In this document: positions 55,529 to 64,000 of the stretch, piece after piece | Position numbering within the stretch: the first letter of the stretch is position 1 | Layout of the letters: every line of letters begins with the position of its first letter | NCBI GenBank assembly: GCA_910589415.1 | Contig: OU342632.1 | Location: 38,081,637 to 38,145,636, forward strand | Direction: 5' to 3' | DNA length: 64,000 bases | Source of the DNA: Malachius bipustulatus | Taxonomy: Eukaryota > Arthropoda > Insecta > Coleoptera > Melyridae | The notes under the pieces: generated by a model | What the model was told of the DNA's origin: nothing | Seen by the model: the letters and a program-made list of their open reading frames with translations, nothing else | Databases searched by the model: none | Translations under genes and position numbers: made by a program

Positions 55529-56140
55529 ACAAAAGTTACAGGCCTTTGAATCTCAGATTTGTGATATTTTTTCACGAGTAAGAGCTTCGCAAAATATTTT
55601 TTTTCTCCGTCACCGGTTGACATTGGGGACTCTAGTTTTGTTTTTCCTTTATAGTTATGATCAGTAAACGAAATGACGTATTTGAAATGCAAGAAGTTTG
55701 TTCAATTTTCAAAATATTCAAATATTCAGTGTTTTTGACCGATTAAACACACAATTTCTGCAAAGTTCCGACTTTGAACACCTTTAAATTTTTTTTTCAC
55801 GATATCGATTTCAGTTTTTTTGTTACCATCTGATAAAATGAAGCTTAGTGAACATTTTATTTCGTATAACATGTAGTCGCGTTTCAAAAATAAACTTTCT
55901 AGAGCCGTTTATATGAAACCCTGAAGTTGAACAGATATGTTTAGCATAGAACGGACGGAGTGCGAGTTATAGCGCGGCGACGGCTGTTGAACAAGGAACG
56001 GCTGAGGATAAGATTGTTACTGCGAGTGTTACTGTTATATGTTACCTATTCAATAATAATTTAGGGACGTTTATTTAATGTAATATTGTTTAAATAAGGA
56101 TTTGATATTTTGGAAATATTCATATTTTCAATTACATAAG
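55529..56140 (+). repeat. GTGGAGCG-family element, truncated copy 1
   Basis: About 590 bases are almost identical to 56692-57262, both termini missing. It contains the same CGTCACCGGTTGACATTGGG and ATAGCGCGGCGACGGCTG blocks. The 92-codon minus-strand ORF at 55414-55692 and its counterpart at 56656-56856 are shared repeat sequence with no recognisable domain. Confidence 0.85.
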
Positions 56141-56350
56141 TACATAGGTTAAAAAACTATATTTTATACATAATAGGTAGGTATACATAATCTCAATAAT
56201 ATCATCATTATGCATGTGAGATACTTACTCAGGCTTACGCTCATTAATACAGCAACTCTTTTACTTATTCTTCTTCCTCGGAAAAATTGCTGTTTAGTTT
56301 GTCTTCAAAAATATTTTCAGTGATTGCAAAAATCTGATACAGCTGATGAT

Positions 56351-57700
56351 TTAGACAACATTTCCACATCTAGGCATAATCTTTAAATTGACTGCATTTG
56401 AAACTTTTTTTCTAGTATTCTCACCAGTGCCTGTGCTAATAGAAATGAGTTTCTTCTTTTTTTTTCTGCCATCTTTGTTGCAAATGAAGCACATCTTTCT
56501 AATATCAAAATTTATTTTGATTCGTCCCTTATTTGCAGTGCGCTCATTATAGTGGAGCGGAAAGAGCCCGCTATCTCGCTTATTTCAGGTAGAAAAATTT
56601 TTCGGAGTAGAAAGATATGGGACCGGTACCATCATATTAAGGGATCTTTGGGGCACTAGAATCTCCTTTTACGACAAGCTCCCTTGGTGCTGACAAAAGT
56701 TACAGCCCTTTGAATCTCAGATTTGTGATTTTTTTTCACAAGTAAAAGCTTCGCAAAGTATTTTTTTTCTCCGTCACCGGTTGACATTGGGGACTCTAGT
56801 TTTGTTTTTCCTTTATAGTTATGATCAGTAAACGAAATGACGTATTTGAAATGCAAGAAGTTTGTTCAATTTTCAAAATATTCAGTGTTTTTGACCGATT
56901 AAACACACAATTTCTGCAAAGTTCCGACTTTGAACACCTTTAAATTTTTTTTTCACGATATCGATTTCAGTTTTTTTGTTACCATCTGATAAAATGAAGC
57001 TTAGTGAACATTTTATTTCGTATAACATGTAGTCGCGTTTCAAAAATAAACTTTCTAGAGCCGTTTATATGAAACCCTGAAGTTGAACAGATATGTTTAG
57101 CATAGAACGGACGGAGTGCGAGTTATAGCGCGGCGACGGCTGTTGAACAAGGAACGGCTGAGGATAAGATTGTTACTGCGAGTGTTACTGTTATGTTACC
57201 TATTCAATAATAATTTAGGGACGTTTATTTATTGTAATATTGTTTAAATAAGGCTTTGTTATTTATTAAATATTTTAACACGCTTGAAATTTATTCACCT
57301 AAAGGGCAATAGAAAGCAAGGTATGGTCTCAGTCTTAACATGATGGTACCGGTCCCATATCTTTCTACTCCGAAAAATTTTTTGTGCATATTTTCAGCCT
57401 CTTTCCGCTCCACTATTATTTTGGGATTTGCTTTGTATCTGCCGTTGGTATTCGGTATTTTGGTAACTAGTATAACGCTTGTAACATTCGTGATGATACT
57501 TATAATCATACTTCATTGATTCCAAAACTTTTTTGTGAGGTTCGACTGGTTCGAGTCTTGTCCAAAGATTGTCATGTCTTTTTTCTGACGCGTTAAGAAT
57601 GGCTGAGATTCCTCTACTCGTGGGTCGTGGGCGTCTGAACAACTGTTCTTGACAAATCATCGAGACTTCCGTCACAAATTATGCAATGATTCAAATTCAT
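56351..57700 (-). pseudogene. Two-finger zinc-finger ORF split by a transposon
   Basis: Minus strand, ATG at 57700. The first module is NHCIICDGSLDD, then a one-base frameshift, then RGISAILNASEKRHDNLW and YKYHHECYKRYTS: a CxxC ... HxxxC zinc-binding pattern. At 57414/56551 an 862-base element with TA duplication interrupts it. Beyond that element the same frame continues exactly: NERTANKGRIKI, then MCFICNKDGRKKK, KLISISTGTGENTRKK, ending at a stop at 56351. The second CxxC with KLIS..TGTGENTRKK has the look of a repeated module of the same type. Without insertion and frameshift it would give about 160 residues. The protein family is not named with confidence; similar modules occur in uncharacterised arthropod and cnidarian proteins, many linked to transposons. 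Confidence 0.65.
56552..57413. mobile_element. GTGGAGCG-family element, complete copy 2
   Basis: TA at 56550-56551 and 57414-57415. The ends are GTGGAGCGGAAAGAG and its complement, and a further matched subterminal block AAATTTTTCGGAGTAGAAAG, then GGGACCGGTACCATCAT, makes TIRs of roughly 95 bases with a gap. The interior is shared with 55529-56140 and, inverted, 58495-59286. No transposase. It sits inside the zinc-finger ORF. Confidence 0.85.
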
Positions 57701-58494
57701 GTTACTTTTTCTCCTGTTGAGGAGGAATAAATATTGAATTATTGGTCATAATATACATACAATATCGGGGTGTATATTTTTCATTATTATAAAATCTGAA
57801 CTTGAAATGAAAGAAAGAAAAAATAATAATTAATGAAAAATAAATTTTTTAATAAAACTTTGACCTCTTTTCTAAAATTATCTTTCTTGAAAATTATGCA
57901 AATAATGACACATGCTTATTTGAGTATTTTCTACTAAAAAATAAAAGGAATCGCCATTCTAATTTAAAGTCACCACTTTGTTACACCCTCTATACCTAAT
58001 ACAATAACTGTGTGTAAGTTGTAAAATTTCTCTAGCAAATTCGACTGTATTAGACTAATTATTAGAAAATATATTCAAAATCCTTCCTTACCTGAATTTC
58101 ACGTTGGCATCAAAATTAAACATTGTTGAGTGTTGATACTAACACTATCAATGTTGATTAAAATTAATACTAATGACACAATTAAACATATGATATTAAA
58201 CACCGCCTATATAGATAAGAAATAAACCTCGCACGCGTGTGTTCGGCTTACACCCTTAAACTGAAATTATTTTGTATATTATCGCATTTCACCAGGGCTT
58301 TAAACTACAGCCACACGATGATATTTATTTATTGATGATGAATAAAACATTAATGTTTTAAAAATATTTATTTATTTTTTACCAGTTCATCACAACCCCA
58401 AGAAATTGCAGTTGAAGGAAATACCTACTAAGGTACAATAATTGTACTTCATTTCTAGGTAAATAGGTGTAACCGCGTGTAGATAAGATATTAT
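57701..58494. other. Gene-free, AT-rich
   Basis: Upstream of the zinc-finger ORF on its strand; no promoter motif recognised. Confidence 0.35.
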
Positions 58495-59286
58495 ACCTTA
58501 AATACCTTGCTTCCTATTGCCCTTAGGTAGGTATATTAACCAATTGAAAATATGAATATTTTCAATGAATTTCAAGCATGTTAAAATATTTAATAAATAA
58601 CAAAGCCTTATTTAAACAATATTACATTAAATAAACGTCCCTAAATTATTATTGAATAGGTACCTACATAACAGTAACAATCTTATTCGCAGCCGTTCCT
58701 TGTTCAACAGCCGTCGCCGCTCTATAACTCGCACTCCGTCCGTTCTATGCTAAACATATCTAGTCAACTTCAGGGTTTCATATCAACGGCTCTAGAAAGT
58801 TTATTTTTCAAACGCGACTATATGTTATGTGAAATGAAATATTCGCAAAACTTCATTTTTATCAGATGGTAACAAAAAAACTGAAATCGATATCGTGAAA
58901 AAAAAATTAAAGGTGTTCAAAGTCGGAACTTAACAGAAATTGTGTGATTAATCGGACAAAAACACTGAATATTTTGAAAATTGAACCAACTTCTTGCATT
59001 TTAAATACGTCATCTCGTTCACTAATCATAACTATAATGGAAAAACAAAACTAGAGTCCCCAATGTCAACTGGTGACGGAGAAAAAAAAAATTTGCGAAG
59101 CATTTACTCGTGAAAAAAATCACAAATCTGATATTCAAAGGGCTGTAACTTTTGTCAGCACCAAGGGAGCTTGTCGTAAAACGAGATTCTAGTGCCCCAA
59201 AGATCCCTTAATATGATGGTACCGGTCCCATATCTTTCTACTCCGAAAAATTTTTTGTGCATATTTTCAGCCTCTTTCCGCTCCAC
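58495..59286 (-). mobile_element. GTGGAGCG-family element, inverted copy 3
   Basis: It matches copy 2 in reverse orientation from near its right end to the terminus CTCTTTCCGCTCCAC at 59286, followed by TA. The other terminus is missing: similarity stops near 58495. Together with copy 2 it makes an inverted repeat of about 700 bases around 1.1 kb. Confidence 0.85.
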
Positions 59287-59311
59287 TAATAGGTACATAC
59301 CTACCGCTCTA

Positions 59312-62300
59312 GTGGAGCGAAATTCGTTATAAAAGTCGCTCCGTTATCGATTTTTTTTTGACGTATAACCAGGTCAGATCTAATAAGTTTTGTTCATTGC
59401 ATAATTTTGCATTCAAAACGGCTCTTTACAACCTTTTTGGGTAGGTCGGGACTTTTATATTTGAAAAAACCATAAAAATTTATGATTTTTAAAAATTGTA
59501 CTTTTGAACATTTACATGAATATATCTTAAAAAGTAATCAAGATATAAAAATGATTTTCTCATTAAATTAAAGCAGACAAATGGGCGCTTCTAATCGTGT
59601 ATCTTACTGCCCTCAAGTATATAGTATAGCTGATTTGCAAAAATAATACAAACGGTGCATGTTGCAAAACGTGTATTGATATTTTCACTAAGCGACAAAC
59701 TTTTTTAGTTATGAAAATTTTTGTACACATGAAGTGAACAAAATGAAGCCAAGATATAGTAGAAGTTTTTGTATAAAAATTATTCTTTGTAGCGATTGCC
59801 GTTTGGTAGCTATGACCTTTTTTTCAAGTGATGTCGCGCCAATATCGTGCGCTAGCCCTTACATAGAGAGCGTCGAGTCAAATGCAAGGCCTACATTAAT
59901 CCAAATATAGGAACAAGGTATAATATAAGCTATAAAACATATTTTGTTTCAGTCTTATACACAAGCTATATAGTCCCACTTTACCTGTCAGATAAACATT
60001 TAAGGTATTACCTTCAATTATTGTAGGAAATAATTATTGCCCTGGACACGTGTCCTTGGACCAGGTTTCTGGTCAGTATGACCAGCAAATACAGCAAATA
60101 CACGTGAAGTTCTCAAACGTTCCCAAAAAAGCATACTAAATTTTTTTAATATTTGGGCTTCAAGAACTAATTAAATTTAAAGTAGAACGTAGGTATTATT
60201 ATTGTAGGTATAATAATAATAATTGTACGTTAATGTTAATAATTATTGTTATTGGACATCAAAATGAATATGTAATCCAAATTATGTTTATATAAATTAT
60301 ATAAACAAACTATATAACTAAATGTTTAAATGTTTTTTCTTCATCTAAAGTCAATATATCGATCTGTAATCAAAAGTATAAAATATCAACAGGTCGTTTT
60401 GAAAATTGTAGAAGAACAAAAATAAAATAAAAATTCTGATTTCATTTTGAAGCTAAATTTTATTTCAATAACATTTAGTTTATAATAATTATTGTTTGCG
60501 TAGCGCACCCTGAAAAGTAACTTATAAAAATAAGAGGTAGTAGGTACATGAATTATCTAGAAAGAGCTTGTGCATATTATGGAATTTTATTATGTATTTT
60601 TATAAATTTTGAAAACTTTGTAGGTTTCTTCAATCACCTACCAACCCACCAAACTTATAAATTACAGTAGCTAACTACAAAGAATTACGTGAGCAACTAT
60701 TATAGTTATCACCAAATTATATTTAATTAAGTATGATCTTGTGGTCAGTATGAGGAAGTCTGCAGTAAGCAAAGTAGGTAGTACATGCACCTATTTAATG
60801 GTAACTGTATACCGAATAATAAACTTCGAAAAAATATGTGAAATAAAACAAAAAATACGAACTAAGTACATCAATACTTGAATTGATATAAATAGCCAAT
60901 AAAAAATATGGGATGGGACGTCTTTATAAGGAGATACTTTTTTCGACTGTGTATTATAATTCATCAAGGCAAACAACTTTTTCAAATAACTTTTCTTAAT
61001 TAAAAAACTCAAAAAGAAACGAGATACAGCCTTTAGAAGGTAAAAAAAATTAAAGTCCAGACCTACCATAGTAAATTCAACTACTGACTTTGCCAAACTG
61101 ATTTTGCTCAACAAAAAAAAAATTGAATACGTAACAAAACCAAAATAACAGGAAATAAAAATGAAATAAAATGAAAATTTCCAGCCTTTGTTTTTCATTT
61201 AAATTACCTAAACATTACCTACTTCAGTTATTTTCGTTTGCTTCCTGTTAGTTTTCGTTTTGTTTCCCAGGTAACCTTATGTGTTGGAAGTGCTTTTCTG
61301 ATTGTTGATTGAAATCAGTTTTCAGTTTAGTTACATTAATTTATCACAGGGCTGAACTTTAATTTTTTTTTTTAACTTACAAAGGCTGTAATCTCATTTA
61401 TTTTTTACTTTTTTAGGAAAACTTACTTGAAAAAGTTATTTGCCTTGATCAATTTTATAAACAGTCAAAAAAAGCATCTCCTTAATAAAAAAACTCCCAG
61501 TGGAATTAGGTTCTGAAAATGTTTAACTGGTTAGTTTTGGACCATGCAATTACACATATTTTTATCCTTTTAGAGTTTTATTCAACAACGTGTGTTCAAT
61601 GATTTTTTTGTAAAAAAGCTATGAGTGTTGAAGACAAAACAGTTGTACAAAAACCAAGAATATCTACAAGGTATGTTGTCATTAGTAATCATATTACCTA
61701 CTTACTTGCTTGTGGGGAAAAACGGCAAGCTGAATGCGGAAAGCGAATTATGTTAAAAAAAGAAAGCATTTTAAGTGGAAAGTTTTTACCTAACTATATA
61801 TCATAGGGAATGCTATGATATATAAAATAAAAAGCTATAAAAGTAATAAAAATATTTCTTCTCAGCCCGATGATACTACAAAAATACTAGAGAGGCAAGC
61901 GACTGGCTATGCGTCCGTGCGTAATAAGCTTAGCGTTCAGCCATTGCGCGAATTAGATCACAATTAAAAATTCATAATTCAATAATTACCAAACATGCGA
62001 CAAAAATTTATCTTTTAAAAACTTTCTTAATACTTTGGCTCCAATTTCTTCGCTGCATGTGTAAAGAATTTTTTTTAAATAAAAAAGTTTCTCGCTGACT
62101 AAAAATATCAATACATTTTTGCGTAAAGTTTCAATTACCTTTTGATTTCACAATCAAATATAAAAGTCCTAAAAACAAGATTACCTACCGCCAAAAGAAG
62201 CGCTGATGTATGCACTTCAATTAAAAAAAAAATAGATTCGTCGATAGCTCAATTAGTTTTAAAGATATGACAATTTACATTTTTAAAAAGCAATTTTTCC

Positions 62301-62468
62301 GAATTACTAATTTTTCAATTTTTTCGAATTTAAAAAGTGGTGACCTACGGAAAAAGGTGGTAAAAGTCCATTTCTTGTTGGAAGTAGTCAAATACACCAT
62401 ACGTATAAGTGGCAGCTGGTTATACGCCGAAAAAAAAACAACACATTTTTCGTCTCATTTCGCTCCAC
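59312..62468. mobile_element. 3.16 kb element with GTGGAGCGAAAT ends
   Basis: TA at 59310-59311 and 62469-62470. The ends read GTGGAGCGAAAT on both strands. A second matched block, T9 then CGTATAACCAG, lies about 30 bases further in on both sides, so the ends are truly paired. The first eight bases equal those of the 862-bp family. The interior is very AT-rich with no transposase that I recognise. The longest frame (60791-61198, minus, 135 codons, mostly Phe/Ile/Ser) is probably chance. A possible short exon at 61621 has a good donor (CAAG|GTATGT) and a good acceptor stands at 61865, but the phases do not agree. Confidence 0.6.
60905..61500. repeat. Inverted repeat inside the 3.16 kb element
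   Basis: 60905-61061 reversed resembles 61346-61500: AAAGGCTGTA(A)TCTC, TTGAAAAAGTT(A/G)TTTGCCTTGAT and AAAAAAG(C/T)ATCTCCTTA. Identity is roughly 75-80% by eye. Confidence 0.6.
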
Positions 62469-62470
62469 TA

Positions 62471-63283
62471 CACGTATATTAACTAACGTGTCTGCGCACT
62501 AACCAGTTCTGGCCAAGCTCTCGCCTTACTATAAAATTTATACCGGACCATTATTATTGTACTTCCTTATTTCAAGAGTTACCGATTAGGTTAAATTAGC
62601 AAAGTTGTGCAAAATTTTGCTAATACTTTTTAAGAATTTGAAACAAAATTTAGGATAACTTCAGTCGTTGCTGAAATATCCTGAAAAAACTGAAAACTCG
62701 AGATTTATTTATTTTAAAAATATCTCTATAATATCTAGAATATCATTTTTATCATCGAAAGTAAGTTAACAATTTTTTGTAGGTTCATAAAAGTCGTTAA
62801 GAGCTGGGTGAGGCGAAAGAAAGATTCGGTGGAAATATTTTCTTCTTTTCTTAAAACAAAAAGAAATAAAATTTTCATAAATAAAGTAAAATTTAAATTT
62901 ATTTTATTTTTTAAATATTTAGTAAATTGATTTTTTTATATCGAATGACATTCAAAAACAGTACGGCGATCATAAGAAAACCAAAAGTTGACTATGAAAA
63001 CTCTAGGATCTAGTCGGATTTGAAAGTTCTTAAATCAGTCAGAGCTCATGACGATTTATGAACCTAAAAAAATTAATTAATTCAATATCGAAAAAGATAT
63101 TATTTCTAAAATAAATAAATCGATTTTTTGTTTTTTTCTGCATATTCCAGCAATATACACAGCTGCCCTAATTTTTTTTGCAAGATTCTGGAATAAGTAT
63201 TCTGTACAACTTCGACAATTTAGCCAATCTGTAACTCTTAAAATAACAAAGTTTTCAATGCAACAATAGTAGACTAATATCAC
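62471..63283. other. Gene-free, AT-rich
   Basis: No feature recognised. Confidence 0.35.
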
Positions 63284-63456
63284 CTATACATTAGTATGGA
63301 AAATGTGTACAGTAACTGACAGTACTAAAAATGCAATTTCGGAGAAGCGGCAAGCGGAAAAATTTTCTCGCAACGAAAGTTTCTGCTTACTGCTTCTCTG
63401 AAATTACTTTGTTGGAAATGTCAGTTACTGCACACAATTTCCGTACCGATGTATAG
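63284..63456. mobile_element. Hairpin MITE, about 83-bp arms
   Basis: CTATACATTAGTATGGAAA at 63284 is answered by the complement of CTATACATCGGTACGGAAA ending at 63456; inner pairs include CAGTAACTGACA and GAGAAGC(G/A)G. The loop is only a few bases near TCTCGCAACGA. Length is 173 bases. A target duplication is not clear. Confidence 0.7.
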
Positions 63457-63599
63457 TCCTAATCATTATAAATGATTAGAACAAAATACAAAGTTTTTTT
63501 TAAGCAGAGATTTTTTGCTCTCAAAAGTTTTTTTTTTACAAATCAAAAATAAAGACTTTTCATTAGAAAATTGTATATATTGAAACAATTGCCGACGAA

Positions 63600-63882
63600 G
63601 TATATTATTATTTAGATTATTATAGGTTTTAGATTCCGACTTGATAGTTTTAAAGTTATTAATCGAAAGTTTCAACGTTTCGGGACTGATCATATTTCAT
63701 ATAATTATGTATTTTATATTTGAATCTTTATCTTACTGTATAATTTTTTTATTCGTACCAACTTAATAAATGTGATCTACGCTACGGACTAATCAGTCCC
63801 AAAACGTTGAAACTTTTGATTAATAACTTAAAACTATCAAGCCAGAATCTAAAACCTATAATAATCTAAATAATAATAAAGA
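63600..63882. repeat. Inverted repeat, about 95-bp arms
   Basis: Arms 63600-63692 and 63788-63882 share TTATAGGTTTTAGATTC, TTGATAGTTTTAA and AAAGTTTCAACGTTT or complements. The loop of about 95 bases is AT-rich. The 75-codon minus-strand ORF at 63466-63693 overlaps the left arm. Confidence 0.75.
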
Positions 63883-64000
63883 TTTTTCTTTCTCATAATA
63901 TTCTGATAATATTCTCATAATATTCTCATAATATTATGATGTACTGGTATACACACAGTGTCCAGTTTAAATGACAGTACCTACATGGGGGTCTTAACAA
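63883..64000. repeat. Short ATAATATTCTC tandem repeat and window end
   Basis: Four imperfect copies of CATAATATTCT at about 63893-63940. The last 50 bases include CACAGTGTCCAGTTTAAATG, which could be the start of another transposon cut by the window edge. Confidence 0.55.

Noticed and set aside
57550..57575. B-box-like GGTTCGAGTC
   Set aside because: It lies inside the zinc-finger coding frame and has no A box at tRNA spacing.
60791..61198. 135-codon hydrophobic ORF as a membrane protein
   Set aside because: Composition is dominated by Phe, Ile, Ser and Lys from AT-rich DNA, and part of it is an inverted repeat whose partner does not conserve the frame.
1..64000. CRISPR array, rRNA genes, bacterial operons or prophage
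   Set aside because: No regularly spaced repeats with unique spacers, no rRNA-like sequence and no dense coding strand; introns and LINEs show a eukaryotic genome.

Overview
This window is a repeat-rich, AT-rich piece of a eukaryotic nuclear genome, most likely an arthropod and plausibly a hemipteran or other insect. The reasons are several families of non-LTR retrotransposons (LINEs), many TA-flanked DNA transposons whose ends read CAGGGTG, a tRNA-derived SINE, GT-AG introns, and THAP and MADF domain exons. There are no operons, ribosome binding sites, rRNA genes or CRISPR arrays. The species is not determined.

Layout. 1-9.5 kb: mostly single-copy DNA with a minisatellite near 2 kb and a few weak ORFs. 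9.6-11.1 kb: 5'-truncated LINE on the minus strand, abutting a Tc1-like terminus. 12.2-16.0 kb: the best preserved element, a plus-strand LINE whose SGNH-hydrolase-like ORF1 overlaps an intact endonuclease/reverse-transcriptase ORF2. A T TTT TTA heptamer sits in the overlap. 17-20 kb: two TA-flanked non-autonomous elements. 21.6-23.4 kb: the only likely host genes, both minus strand: a three-exon THAP gene and a first exon encoding the start of a MADF domain. A 1.2 kb TIR element sits just upstream of the MADF exon. 31.7-35.2 kb: the 3' part of a restriction-like-endonuclease LINE, followed immediately by a 1.9 kb long-inverted-repeat element with half of a mariner-type transposase. 35.3-36.2 kb: copies of a dispersed repeat split by a small palindromic element. 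39.6-41.9 kb: an internally deleted LINE with a 13-bp target duplication beside an older RNase H remnant. 44.6-45.9 kb: a foldback element built of direct and inverted copies of one unit. 50.2-53.1 kb: tRNA-Lys primer-binding-site-like fragments in inverted orientation, then a decayed DDE transposon carrying a nested MITE and SINE. 53.9-59.3 kb: foldback elements and three copies of a GTGGAGCG-ended element, one of which splits a two-finger zinc-finger ORF. 59.3-62.5 kb: a larger element with related ends.

The dominant theme is transposons nested in transposons. Apart from the LINE at 12.2-16.0 kb, nothing mobile looks intact. Many identifications rest on protein reading of degenerate frames by eye, so boundaries should be taken as good to roughly 10-30 bases unless a target duplication is named.
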